DNA of 64,000 nucleotides from DAHVFK01 sp035310985 (lineage in GTDB: Bacteria > Pseudomonadota > Gammaproteobacteria > Burkholderiales > SG8-39), in the NCBI GenBank assembly GCA_035310985.1, contig DATGDH010000139.1, positions 124,001 through 188,000 of the forward strand. Direction: 5' to 3'. A program made the position numbers and the translations under genes. How positions within the stretch are numbered: position 1 is the stretch's first letter; each line of letters starts with the position of its first letter. Below, one piece after another: positions 11,428 to 19,574 of the stretch. The notes beneath the pieces were generated by a model. It was not told where the DNA came from. It saw only the letters and a program-made list of their open reading frames with translations, and did not search any database.

Positions 11428-12140
11428 GCCTGCTCGAGGTCGCGGCCCTCGAAGTGCGCTACGGCGGGATCCGCGCCGTAAAGGGCGTCGACTTCGACGT
11501 GAACGAAGGCGAGCTGGTCTGCCTGATCGGCGCGAATGGCGCCGGCAAGTCCTCCACCCTGAAAGCGATCTGCGGGCTGGTGCCGACCCGCGTCGGGAGC
11601 GTGCGCTATGCCGGCGAGGAGCTCTCCGGACTGCCGGTGCACGAGCTGCCCCGCCGCGGGCTGGCGCTCGTGCCCGAGGGCCGCGGCATCTTCCCACAGC
11701 TCACCGTCGCTGAGAACCTCGCCATGGGCGCCTATACGCGCCGCGACGCGGCCGTTTCCGACGATCTCGAGCGCATGCACGGCCTGTTCCCGCGGCTGCT
11801 CGAGCGCCGCAGCCAGACCGCGGGAACGCTTTCTGGCGGCGAGCAGCAGATGCTCGCCATCGCGCGCGCGCTGATGAGCCGGCCGCGGCTGCTGCTGCTC
11901 GACGAGCCCTCGATGGGGCTCGCACCGCTGCTGGTCGCCAAGATTCTCGAGGTGGTGCGCGAAATCGCGCGCCAGGGCGTCACCGTGCTGCTCGTCGAGC
12001 AGAACGCCAGGCTGGCGCTCGAGATCTCCAGCCGAGGCTACGTGATGGAATCGGGCGCGATCACGCTCGCAGCCGATGCGTGCAGCCTGCTCGCGGACGC
12101 GCGCGTGCGCGAGGCCTACTTGGGCGAAGGCGCCGGCTGA
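11424..12140 (+). CDS. livF: Branched-chain amino-acid-type ABC transporter ATP-binding protein LivF
   Basis: A 238-residue ATPase with Walker A GANGAGKSSTLK, the signature TLSGGEQQMLAIARAL, Walker B LLLLDEPSMGLAP and the H-loop-equivalent VLLVEQNA. The ATG at 11424 overlaps the livG stop. It is the last gene of the liv operon; its final 25 bp overlap the 3' end of the convergent reductase gene, with no terminator hairpin visible between them. Confidence 0.93.
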   Translation: MSLLEVAALEVRYGGIRAVKGVDFDVNEGELVCLIGANGAGKSSTLKAICGLVPTRVGSVRYAGEELSGLPVHELPRRGLALVPEGRGIFPQLTVAENLAMGAYTRRDAAVSDDLERMHGLFPRLLERRSQTAGTLSGGEQQMLAIARALMSRPRLLLLDEPSMGLAPLLVAKILEVVREIARQGVTVLLVEQNARLALEISSRGYVMESGAITLAADACSLLADARVREAYLGEGAG

Positions 12141-13162
12141 GCCAGGTCCGCCTGAGTGGTGAACGAGTCGGCGAAGAACTCCTCCTCGGGCAGGCCGCAC
12201 TGCTGGACGAAGTCGCGCCGGGCCGAGTCCACCATCACCGGAACGCCGCAGGCGTACACCTGGTGGCCGGAGAGGTCGGGCAAGTCCTGCATCACGGCGC
12301 GATGCACGAATCCGGTTCGCCCCTGCCACGCATCCTCTGGCAGCGCATCCGAGATCACGGGAACGTACCTGAAGTTGGCGTGTTCGGCGGACCACTTCTC
12401 GGGTAGCGCGCTCATGTACAGATCCTTGGGCCGGCGCCCGCCCCAGTAGAGCGTCATCGGCCGCTCGATGCCCTCGTAGAAGGCGTGCTCGATCACCGAC
12501 TTGATCGGCGCGAAGCCCGTGCCCGAGGCGACGAGCACGATCGGCTTCGCGGAATCCTCGCGCAGGAAGAAGGTGCCGTGCGGTCCCTCGAAGCGCAGGA
12601 TGTCGCGCTCCTTCATCTTGCCGAAAACGTGATCAGTGAACTGTCCTCCCCGGACGTGCCGCACGTGCAGCTGGATGAGTTCGTCGTCGTGCGGCGCGTT
12701 GGCCATCGAAAAGCTGCGGCGCGACCCGTCACGCAGCAGGAACTCGATGTACTGACCCGCGAGGAAGAGCAGCCGCTCGTTTGCGGGCAGCTTAAGAAAA
12801 AGCACCATCACGTCGTCGGCGAGGCGCTCGATCTTCTGTACGCGGCAGGGCAGCGTCTTGATGGGGATGTCCTTCACCGCGCCGACCGTGCGCGCCTCGA
12901 GTACGACGTCGCTCAACGGCCTGGCCTGGCAAAAGAGCGCCTTGCCATCCTTTTTCTCCATCTCCGGCAGGGCTTTCAGCTGATAGGTGCCGTAGTCGAC
13001 GCTGCCTGAAAGGATCTTGCCTTTGCAGCTTCCGCAGGCACCGTTACGGCAGCCATAGGGCAGCACGAAGCCGTGGCGCAAGGCGGCCGTGAGGATGGAC
13101 TCGCCCTCTTCGACCTCGAACTGGTGCCCGCTCGGCTGCAGGGTGACCTTGAAATTGCTCAC
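12116..13162 (-). CDS. Ferredoxin-linked flavin reductase (2Fe-2S + FAD + NAD domains)
   Basis: A 348-residue protein with three domains: an N-terminal plant-type 2Fe-2S ferredoxin with CRNGACGSCKG near residue 38 and a fourth cysteine in ALFCQAR near 78; an FAD domain with the RRSFSMANAP motif near 150; and an NAD(P) domain with VLVASGTGFAPIKSV near 210 and a C-terminal YACGVPVMVDSA. This is the layout of oxygenase reductases and of proteins annotated as CDP-6-deoxy-delta-3,4-glucoseen reductase, a common single gene in betaproteobacteria whose physiological partner is unknown. No oxygenase or sugar gene is adjacent, so I do not assign a substrate. It is divergent from the SDR-family gene at 13188. 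Confidence 0.85.
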   Translation of the reverse strand: MSNFKVTLQPSGHQFEVEEGESILTAALRHGFVLPYGCRNGACGSCKGKILSGSVDYGTYQLKALPEMEKKDGKALFCQARPLSDVVLEARTVGAVKDIPIKTLPCRVQKIERLADDVMVLFLKLPANERLLFLAGQYIEFLLRDGSRRSFSMANAPHDDELIQLHVRHVRGGQFTDHVFGKMKERDILRFEGPHGTFFLREDSAKPIVLVASGTGFAPIKSVIEHAFYEGIERPMTLYWGGRRPKDLYMSALPEKWSAEHANFRYVPVISDALPEDAWQGRTGFVHRAVMQDLPDLSGHQVYACGVPVMVDSARRDFVQQCGLPEEEFFADSFTTQADLAQPAPSPK

Positions 13163-13187
13163 AGTGAAGGCTGGCTACAATGGCTGC

Positions 13188-14018
13188 ATGAAGCGCTTGC
13201 TGATCGTCGGTTTCGGAGACGTGGCGCGCCGTCTGCTGCCGCTGCTTCCGCCCGGAGTGGCGCTGCGGCGCGCGTCACGCAGCGAGGGATACGACCTCGA
13301 CCGGCCGGAAACGCTCGCAGGTCTCGCCGACTGGGCCGACGCCGTGCTGCACTGTGCGCCGCCTCCGAACACCGGCGATCACGACCCACGAACGGCGCAC
13401 CTTGTCACGATCCTGGAGCGCGGCATTCTACCAGCGCGCCTGGTGTATATCAGCACCAGTGGCGTGTATGGCGACTGCGGCGGCGCACTGGTGGACGAGA
13501 CGCGCGCGCCCGCGCCGCAGTCGGACCGGGCGCGGCGCCGCGCCGCGGCCGAGGCGCTGCTCGGCGCATGGTGCGCCGCGCGCGGGGTTGCGCTCGTCGT
13601 GCTGCGCGTGCCTGGAATCTACGCCGCGAATCGCCTTCCGATCGATCGCCTGCGCGCCGGCACGCCGGTGCTGTGCGACGAGGACGACGTCTACACCAAC
13701 CACGTGCACGCCGACGACCTCGCCGCGATTGCGCTGCGCGCCCTGCGCTCCGATGCGCCGCCGGGCGCGTACAACGCTTCGGACGACAGCCAGCTGAAGA
13801 TGGGGCAATGGCTCGATCTCGTCGCCGATCACTTCGGGTTGCCGCGTCCGCCGCGTGTCGCACGACGCGATGCCGCGGGTAGAATTCCGGCTGCGCTGCT
13901 TTCGTTCATGAGCGAGTCGCGGCGTCTGGACAACCGTAAGATGAAGGGACTGCTCGGCGTGCGATTGCGCTATCCAACGGTATACGACGGCCTGCGCGCC
14001 GCCACGCAAGCCGCATGA
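13188..14018 (+). CDS. NAD(P)-binding SDR/epimerase-like protein (YeeZ-like)
   Basis: A 276-residue Rossmann-fold protein starting MKRLLIVGFGDVARRLLP, with the motif VYISTSGVYGDCGGALVDE near residue 88 and VLRVPGIYA near 140. It lacks the usual YxxxK catalytic pair at the expected place (RARRRAAAEALL follows instead), as in the YeeZ group of extended SDRs, so catalysis is uncertain. The ATG at 13188 is chosen over an in-frame GTG at 13089, which would run through the 5' end of the divergent reductase gene. It overlaps cutA by 4 bp (ATGA) and probably forms an operon with cutA and dsbD. Confidence 0.75.
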   Translation: MKRLLIVGFGDVARRLLPLLPPGVALRRASRSEGYDLDRPETLAGLADWADAVLHCAPPPNTGDHDPRTAHLVTILERGILPARLVYISTSGVYGDCGGALVDETRAPAPQSDRARRRAAAEALLGAWCAARGVALVVLRVPGIYAANRLPIDRLRAGTPVLCDEDDVYTNHVHADDLAAIALRALRSDAPPGAYNASDDSQLKMGQWLDLVADHFGLPRPPRVARRDAAGRIPAALLSFMSESRRLDNRKMKGLLGVRLRYPTVYDGLRAATQAA

Positions 14019-14335
14019 GCGCGCTGCTCGTGCTGACCAATCTGCCAGACCGAGCGGCAGCTGAGAGGCTCGCGGAGCACCTGGTCGCCGAGCGCGTCGC
14101 CGCGTGCGTGAACATCCTGGCACCCTGCCGCTCGGTGTACCGCTGGCAGGGCGCGCTCGAGCGCGCGGAAGAGCATCCGCTGCTCATCAAGACCACTGCC
14201 GAGCGCTACGGCGCGCTCGAGCAGGCGATCCGCGCGGCCCACCCTTACGAACTTCCGGAAGTCGTCGCGGTCCCAATCGAGCGCGGGCTGGCCTCGTACC
14301 TCGATTGGGTGGAAAGCGAGACGCGCCCCGCATGA
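14015..14335 (+). CDS. cutA: Divalent-cation tolerance protein CutA
   Basis: A 106-residue protein with the CutA core: VAERVAACVNILAPCRSVYRWQG, recognisable by AACVNI and SVYRWQG, then EEHPLLIKTT and HPYELPEVVAVPIERG, with conserved YELPEV near residue 84. CutA forms PII-like trimers in the cytoplasm and affects copper tolerance in E. coli, where it also neighbours dsbD. Both of its ends overlap neighbours by 4 bp (ATGA), so the three genes are translationally coupled. Confidence 0.95.
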   Translation: MSALLVLTNLPDRAAAERLAEHLVAERVAACVNILAPCRSVYRWQGALERAEEHPLLIKTTAERYGALEQAIRAAHPYELPEVVAVPIERGLASYLDWVESETRPA

Positions 14336-16155
14336 AAGCCTGGATCCGCCTATTCCCGCTCGTGCTGTGCCTTGTGGTCGCGCCGGCGCTCGCGCAGCTC
14401 AAGCTCGGCCCTTCCTCCGACGATCTGCTCGAGCCCGAAAAGGCGTTCCAGTTCTCAGCGCGCGCGCTCGACGCGCAGGCGATCGAGGTGAGCTTCGCGA
14501 TTGCCGACGGCTACTATCTGTATCGCGACAAGTTCAACTTCAAGGTCGACGCGCCCCCCGGCGTCACGCTCGGCACGCCGGAGTTCCCGCCGGCGATCCG
14601 CAAGAAAGACGAGTTTTTCGGCGAGATGGATACCTACCGCAAGCAGGTGGACATCCGCATCCCGGTGCAGGCGGGTACGGCGCGCACGCTCCAGCTGAGC
14701 GTCCGGTCGCAGGGCTGTGCCGATATCGGCGTGTGCTACGTGCCGATGGACTCCAAGGCGACTATCCAGCTCGCCGCGCTCGGCGGCGGCGCCGCGGACG
14801 CGGGCACGCCGGCGCTCTCGCAAGGCGCGCGCGCGGTCGCGCCGGCGCCGCGCTTTTCCCTGTTCGCAAGCGACCGCGACATTGCCGCGCTGTTCGAGGG
14901 CAGCATGTGGCTGGTGATCCTGAGCTTCCTCGGGTTCGGAGTGCTACTGACGTTTACGCCGTGCGTATTGCCAATGGTACCGATTCTCTCGGGCATTATC
15001 GCTGGCGAAGGGAATAGCCTGAACAAGCCGCGTGCGCTCGTGCTGTCGCTTTCGTACGTGCTTGGCATGGCGGTGACCTACACGGCCGCCGGAATCGCCG
15101 CTGCCTACTCGGGCTCAATCGTCGCAGCAGCGCTGCAGAATCCCTGGGCGCTGGGCGCCTTCGCGCTCGTGTTCGTATGGCTGGCGCTGTCGATGTTTGG
15201 CTTCCATGACCTGCAGCTGCCCGCGCTCCTTCATCATCATGTGTCGCGCGCGCATCAGAAGCTGCGCGGCGGTCACATTGCGTCGGTCGCTGCAATGGGC
15301 GTTTTGTCGGCGCTGGTCGTAAGCCCCTGCGTCACCCCTCCCTTAGCCGGAGCGTTACTCGTCATTTCGCAGACGCAGGACGCGGCGCGCGGCGGTATCG
15401 CGCTGTTCTCGATGGCGATTGGCATGGGTATACCTTTGGTGGCAGTCGGCGTGTCCGAGGGTGCGCTGCTGCCCAAGGCGGGCCCGTGGATGAACGGCGT
15501 CAAAAAGTTCTTCGGCACGCTGCTTCTCGCGGTGGCCATCTGGATCGTCTCGCCGGTGATCCCTGCGGAGGCGCAGATGCTGCTCTGGGCCGCGCTCCTG
15601 GTCGGATCGGCGATGTTCCTGCGTGCCATCGATCCGCTCGCGCCCGATGCTTCCGGCTATTCCAGGCTCTGGAAGGGCGCCGGGGTGATCGCGCTGGTCG
15701 CGGGGCTCGCGCTGCTTGTGGGCGTGCTTGCCGGCAACCGCAATCCGCTGCGTCCGCTCGCCGGCTTTGCTGCCGGCGGCGCGCCGGCCGCCGCACCGCT
15801 CAGGTGGGTGCCGGTGGGCTCGCTAAGCGATCTCGACGGTGCGCTGCGCGCCGGGGGCCGGCCCGCGATGCTGGATTTCTACGCGGACTGGTGCGTGTCG
15901 TGCAAGGAGATGGAAAGCTTCACTTTCAGCGATCCTCGCGTGCGCGCGCGGATGGACGGGATGCTGTTGCTGCGCGCGGACGTCACGGCGGGCACCGAGC
16001 GGCACAAGCTCCTACTCAAGCGCTTTTCGCTTGTCGGGCCTCCCGGCATCATTTTCTTCGACGCGCAGGGTCGCGAAATCCGGGGACTGCGCGTGATCGG
16101 CTACCAGAACGCGGAACGCTTCCTGAAGACGCTGGATGTCGCGGCGGCGCCCTGA
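14332..16155 (+). CDS. dsbD: Thiol:disulfide interchange protein DsbD
   Basis: A 607-residue inner-membrane protein carrying electrons from cytoplasmic thioredoxin to periplasmic thiol proteins, needed for disulfide isomerisation and cytochrome c maturation. All three domains are present: a signal peptide ending near residue 22 and an N-terminal immunoglobulin-like domain with cysteines in QGCADIGVCYVPM; a membrane domain with FTPCVLPMVPILSG and SPCVTPPLAGALL, the two redox cysteines; and a C-terminal thioredoxin domain with FYADWCVSCKEME near residue 520. The ATG at 14332 overlaps the cutA stop. Relevant here because the window encodes several c-type cytochromes. Confidence 0.95.
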   Translation: MKAWIRLFPLVLCLVVAPALAQLKLGPSSDDLLEPEKAFQFSARALDAQAIEVSFAIADGYYLYRDKFNFKVDAPPGVTLGTPEFPPAIRKKDEFFGEMDTYRKQVDIRIPVQAGTARTLQLSVRSQGCADIGVCYVPMDSKATIQLAALGGGAADAGTPALSQGARAVAPAPRFSLFASDRDIAALFEGSMWLVILSFLGFGVLLTFTPCVLPMVPILSGIIAGEGNSLNKPRALVLSLSYVLGMAVTYTAAGIAAAYSGSIVAAALQNPWALGAFALVFVWLALSMFGFHDLQLPALLHHHVSRAHQKLRGGHIASVAAMGVLSALVVSPCVTPPLAGALLVISQTQDAARGGIALFSMAIGMGIPLVAVGVSEGALLPKAGPWMNGVKKFFGTLLLAVAIWIVSPVIPAEAQMLLWAALLVGSAMFLRAIDPLAPDASGYSRLWKGAGVIALVAGLALLVGVLAGNRNPLRPLAGFAAGGAPAAAPLRWVPVGSLSDLDGALRAGGRPAMLDFYADWCVSCKEMESFTFSDPRVRARMDGMLLLRADVTAGTERHKLLLKRFSLVGPPGIIFFDAQGREIRGLRVIGYQNAERFLKTLDVAAAP

Positions 16156-16156
16156 G

Positions 16157-16993
16157 ATGCGACGCACGATCCGCGGTATCGATCACGTGGTCATCGCCGT
16201 GCGCGATCTCGACCGCGCGCAGCGCACCTACGAACGACTCGGCTTCACGCTGACATCGCGCGGCTTCCATTCGCTCGGCTCGGCGAACCACTGCATTATG
16301 TTCGGCTCGGACTACATTGAGCTGCTCGCGCTACCTCAGCCGCATCCGGCGCTCGCCTATTACGCCGACTTCCTGGCGAAAGGCGAAGGACTCGCTGCCC
16401 TGGCGCTCGCCACCGGGAACGCAGACGCGGCCTACGCCGAGCTCGGCGCAGCCGGCATCGCCGCCGATGCACCGCTGGATTTTTCGCGTCCGGTGCGCCT
16501 TGCCGACGGCGCGCGTGATGCGGCATTTCGAATCGTGCAGCTGCCGCCGGCTTTGACGCCCGGCTGCCGCAGTTTCCTTTGCCAGCACTACACGCGCGAG
16601 CTGGTGTGGCGCCCGGAATACCGGTCTCATGCGCTTGGCGTCATCGGCCTGGCGGCAGTAGCGGTCGTCGCCGAGGACGCGGTCGCTGCGGCGCAGGAGT
16701 ACGCGCGGCTATTTGATACCGCGCCTGCCCAAATCGAGGAAGGTTTGCTCGTTGCCACCGGCAGCGCCGCGATCGCGCTCACCACGCGCGGCAAGCTCGG
16801 GCGCCGGCTACCCGGCGTCGAGCTGCCCGCGCGGGTGCGGCCCATGGTGGCGGCCCTGTTCCTGCGCGTCGCGGATCGGGCTGCCACGGCCTCGGTCCTG
16901 CGGCGCATCGGGGTGAAGCCGATCGCCCTGCCAGACGGGTCGTTCGCCGTCGGCGCCGGCGATGCGCACGGCGTGGCGCTGGTTTTCGGCTAG
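16157..16993 (+). CDS. VOC-family (glyoxalase-like) protein
   Basis: A 278-residue protein with an N-terminal glyoxalase-like half (GIDHVVIAVRDLDRAQRTYE, then NHCIMFGSDYIELLAL) and a more divergent C-terminal half, fitting the two-module glyoxalase_3-like group. These metal-binding folds include dioxygenases, isomerases and resistance proteins; the substrate cannot be read from the sequence. The ATG at 16157 lies 1 bp after the dsbD stop; an in-frame GTG at 16136 is possible. Its TAG stop shares bases with the stop of the convergent hemB gene. Confidence 0.72.
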   Translation: MRRTIRGIDHVVIAVRDLDRAQRTYERLGFTLTSRGFHSLGSANHCIMFGSDYIELLALPQPHPALAYYADFLAKGEGLAALALATGNADAAYAELGAAGIAADAPLDFSRPVRLADGARDAAFRIVQLPPALTPGCRSFLCQHYTRELVWRPEYRSHALGVIGLAAVAVVAEDAVAAAQEYARLFDTAPAQIEEGLLVATGSAAIALTTRGKLGRRLPGVELPARVRPMVAALFLRVADRAATASVLRRIGVKPIALPDGSFAVGAGDAHGVALVFG

Positions 16994-17988
16994 CCCTTCA
17001 GCACACGCGCGGCATCCAGCGCGAAGTACGTCAGAACGCCGTCGGCGCCTGCACGCTTGAACGCGAGCAGCGCCTCCATGATGCATGAATCGGGCAGCCA
17101 GCCGTTAGCGATCGCGGCGCGCAGCATGGAGTACTCGCCGCTCACTTGGTAGACGAATGTCGGCGCCTTGAACTCGTCCTTCACGCGACGGAGGACGTCG
17201 AGGTACGGCATACCCGGCTTGACCATCACCATGTCGGCGCCCTCGGCGAGATCGAGGCCGACCTCCCACAGCGCCTCGTCCGAGTTCGACGGGTCCATCT
17301 GGTAGGTTTTCTTGTCGCCTTTGCCGAGGTTCTTCGCCGAGCCCACGGCGTCGCGAAACGGCCCGTAGAAGCCGGAAGCGTACTTGGCGGAATAAGCCAT
17401 GATCTTGGTGTGGATGTGTCTACCCCGCTCGAGCGCCGAGCGGATGCGGCCGATACGGCCGTCCATCATGTCCGAGGGCGCAATGATGTCCACCCCGGCT
17501 GCCGCTTGCGCAAGGGCCTGCTTGACCAGCACGTCGAGCGTCACATCGTTGACGATGTAGCCCGTTTTGTCGATGACCCCGTCTTGGCCATGTGAGGTGT
17601 ACGGGTCGAGCGCCACGTCCGTCATGATGCCGAGGTCGGGGAAGCGCTTCTTTAGCTGGGCCACGGCGCGCGGCACCAATCCCTTTGGGTTGAAGGCTTC
17701 GCGCCCGTCTGGCGTCTTGAGCCGCGCATCGATGACCGGGAAGAGCGCGAGCACCGGAACGCGGAGCTTCAGGCACGTCTCGGCGACCGGCAGCAGCCGG
17801 TCGATGGTCATACGCTCGACCCCAGGCATGGAGGCGACCGGCTCGCTGCGCCGCGTACCCTCCAGCAGGAAGACGGGATATATGAGATCGTCCGTGGTCA
17901 GGACATGCTCGCGCATCAGCCGGCGCGAGAAGTCGTCGCGGCGCATGCGCCGCATGCGCACCGCTGGAAAGCTGCCGTACACGTTCAT
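16990..17988 (-). CDS. hemB: Delta-aminolevulinic acid dehydratase (porphobilinogen synthase)
   Basis: A 332-residue enzyme that condenses two 5-aminolevulinate molecules to porphobilinogen in tetrapyrrole synthesis. Motifs are intact: FPAVRMRRMRRDDFSRRLM at the N-terminus, the Schiff-base lysine in DMVMVKPGMPYLD and the preceding lysine in MAYSAKYASGFYGPFRDA. The metal site reads DVALDPYTSHGQDG, with aspartates replacing the zinc-binding cysteines, so it should be of the magnesium-dependent, zinc-free class. The ATG at 17988 follows GGGAGGCGAGGCAG; an in-frame ATG at 18033 is less likely. It lies downstream of engB on the same strand across a structured 160-bp gap. Confidence 0.95.
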   Translation of the reverse strand: MNVYGSFPAVRMRRMRRDDFSRRLMREHVLTTDDLIYPVFLLEGTRRSEPVASMPGVERMTIDRLLPVAETCLKLRVPVLALFPVIDARLKTPDGREAFNPKGLVPRAVAQLKKRFPDLGIMTDVALDPYTSHGQDGVIDKTGYIVNDVTLDVLVKQALAQAAAGVDIIAPSDMMDGRIGRIRSALERGRHIHTKIMAYSAKYASGFYGPFRDAVGSAKNLGKGDKKTYQMDPSNSDEALWEVGLDLAEGADMVMVKPGMPYLDVLRRVKDEFKAPTFVYQVSGEYSMLRAAIANGWLPDSCIMEALLAFKRAGADGVLTYFALDAARVLKG

Positions 17989-18044
17989 GGCTGCCTCGCC
18001 TCCCGGAATTGTCCGTGCCCGTAGTGCGGGCATGCAATCGGCTC

Positions 18045-18209
18045 GTTGATTCTGGAGAGAATTTTTCTCTGGGAACTTTTCTGAGCGGGTTTCATCTTAC
18101 CGTTAGACGATGTTAATCGTCTCCCGCTTCTCCTCCCTGAGCGGGTGCCTTAATTCTGATTAAGGCGTTTTCGCCCCCGGTTTATATCCCCTTTACCGGG
18201 GGCTTTTTT
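18045..18209 (+). ncRNA. Candidate small RNA with four tandem hairpins and a terminator
   Basis: The gap between engB and hemB contains closely spaced hairpins: AGACGAT/ATCGTCT at 18105-18122, CCCGCT/AGCGGG at 18123-18145 with loop TCTCCTCCCTG, GCCTTAAT/ATTAAGGC at 18147-18166, and GCCCCCGGT/ACCGGGGGC at 18173-18203 followed by TTTTTTATTTT. The T-tract places the terminator on the plus strand, antisense to the 3' end of engB. The second loop is complementary to a Shine-Dalgarno sequence. TTGTCC at 18009-18014 and TGCAAT at 18033-18038 (18-bp spacer) could be its promoter, which sets the approximate 5' end. The repeat CTGAGCGGGT occurs at 18081-18090 and again at 18137-18146. On the minus strand the same region would be a hemB leader, so the orientation needs data. 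Confidence 0.5.
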
Positions 18210-18821
18210 ATTTTCGGCCCGGCGACCGGCGTCGCGCAGCCAGCCCTCGAGCAGGGCGCGCACTTCGGCGACGCCTTCGCGGGTAAGACTGGACAGGAGG
18301 CGCAGCTCGCCTTTGGGCACGCAGGCCTCGAGCTGGCGCTGTCCCGAACGTAGCGCGGCGATTCGCTGGGCGCGTGAGAGCTTGTCGCACTTGGACAGCA
18401 ACACGAGCAGCCGTAGGCCGAGCGGTGCGAGCCAATTCAGCAAAGCGATATCCTGGGGAGTGAAGGGATGGCGCGCGTCCATGACGACCACTGCCGCCGC
18501 GAGCGACGCGCGCTTGCTCAAGTAACCGCCGACCAACGCGTCCCACTGCGTGCGCACGGCCTGGGGCACGCGCGCGTAGCCGTAACCGGGCAGGTCGACC
18601 AGCCGCCCGACCGCGCCCAGGTCGAAGAAGTTGATGGTCTGTGTACGGCCAGGGGTCTTGCTGACAAAGGCCAGTCGCCGACGTCCCGCAAGCGCGTTGA
18701 GCGCGCTGGATTTGCCAACGTTGGATCGGCCGGCGAAGACGACCTCGGGCGGACCCTCCGGCGGGAGCTGGTCGAGGCTACCCACGGATGCGGCGAACAT
18801 GGCCTGTGAAAACGCGCTCAT
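18150..18821 (-). CDS. engB: Ribosome biogenesis GTPase EngB (YihA/YsxC)
   Basis: A 223-residue GTPase needed for large ribosomal subunit assembly. G motifs are in order: G1 GRSNVGKSS near residue 31, G3 DLPGYG near 76, G4 SKCD (usually TKCD) near 143 and G5 SSLT near 173. The ATG at 18821 (MSAFSQAMFAAS) is chosen; longer in-frame extensions would run into the divergent cytochrome gene. The basic C-terminal tail (GDINRGRKRLNQN) is read through the sequence that forms the terminator hairpin of the plus-strand RNA candidate. Confidence 0.93.
   Translation of the reverse strand: MSAFSQAMFAASVGSLDQLPPEGPPEVVFAGRSNVGKSSALNALAGRRRLAFVSKTPGRTQTINFFDLGAVGRLVDLPGYGYARVPQAVRTQWDALVGGYLSKRASLAAAVVVMDARHPFTPQDIALLNWLAPLGLRLLVLLSKCDKLSRAQRIAALRSGQRQLEACVPKGELRLLSSLTREGVAEVRALLEGWLRDAGRRAENKKAPGKGDINRGRKRLNQN
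18173..18213 (+). terminator. Rho-independent terminator on plus strand, inside the engB 3' end
   Basis: GCCCCCGGT at 18173-18181 pairs with ACCGGGGGC at 18195-18203 (9 bp, 13-nt loop), followed by TTTTTTATTTT. In minus-strand direction no U-tract follows, so it would act only on transcripts from the left on the plus strand, namely the small RNA candidate. Confidence 0.7.
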
Positions 18822-18890
18822 ATGCAGGCGTAAGAGTCGGGAATTGTAATAAAATTGCCCGCTTTGACCGGGAACCGAAGGAGTAGCCGA

Positions 18891-19526
18891 ATGATTCGAG
18901 TACTGGCGGCGGGCGTTGGCGTGGCCGTGCTTTCTGCGGGCGCGGCGTTCGCCCAAGACGGCGCAAAGGCCGATCTCGCCAAGGGCCAGCAGATCGCCAC
19001 GCAGGTATGCGCGGCGTGCCACGGACCCGACGGCAACAGTGTTGCGCCCGCCAACCCGAAGCTCGCTGGGCAGTTCCCGGAATACCTGTACAAGCAGCTG
19101 AGTAATTTCAAATCACAGGACGGCAAAAAGGCGCTGCGCGAGAACGCGATCATGAACGGTATGGTCGCCAATCTATCGGATGCCGACATGCACTCCGTCG
19201 CGGCCTACTTCGCGAGCCAGACACTGCGCCCCGATTGGGCGCACGACAAGGACCTTGCGGCGCTCGGGCAGACGCTCTACCGCGGCGGAAATCTGCAGAG
19301 CGGCGTGCCGGCCTGCGCGGGCTGTCATGGGCCGACGGGCGCCGGAAATCCCGTACAGTATCCCCGCATCGCCGGCCAGTACACCGACTACGTCGAGGCT
19401 CAGCTCAAGGCGTTCCGCGCGGGAACGCGCGCCAATGACCCCAACGGCATGATGCGGGGAGTCGCTGCGCACCTGACCGACGAGGAGATCAAGGGCCTCG
19501 CGCAGTACGCCGCAGGCCTGCGCTAG
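18891..19526 (+). CDS. Diheme cytochrome c4
   Basis: A 211-residue periplasmic protein with a signal peptide ending at AFAQ (near residue 22) and two class I haem domains: CAACHGPDGNS near residue 42 and CAGCHGPTGAG near 142. Distal methionines are available in NGMVANL and GMMRGVA. Cytochrome c4 passes electrons from the bc1 complex to terminal oxidases, including cbb3. The ATG at 18891 follows GGAGTAG. It is divergent from engB, an arrangement I associate with betaproteobacteria. Confidence 0.93.
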   Translation: MIRVLAAGVGVAVLSAGAAFAQDGAKADLAKGQQIATQVCAACHGPDGNSVAPANPKLAGQFPEYLYKQLSNFKSQDGKKALRENAIMNGMVANLSDADMHSVAAYFASQTLRPDWAHDKDLAALGQTLYRGGNLQSGVPACAGCHGPTGAGNPVQYPRIAGQYTDYVEAQLKAFRAGTRANDPNGMMRGVAAHLTDEEIKGLAQYAAGLR

Positions 19527-19574
19527 CCGGGGCCCGCGCTCCTCGGGCGGGCGAGGCCTCGCACTTCGCAGCCC

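Noticed and set aside
7284..12140. The liv operon as a dedicated aromatic-acid importer
   Set aside because: Some Liv-type importers carry aromatic acids, but nothing in the binding protein or its neighbours supports this over amino acids.
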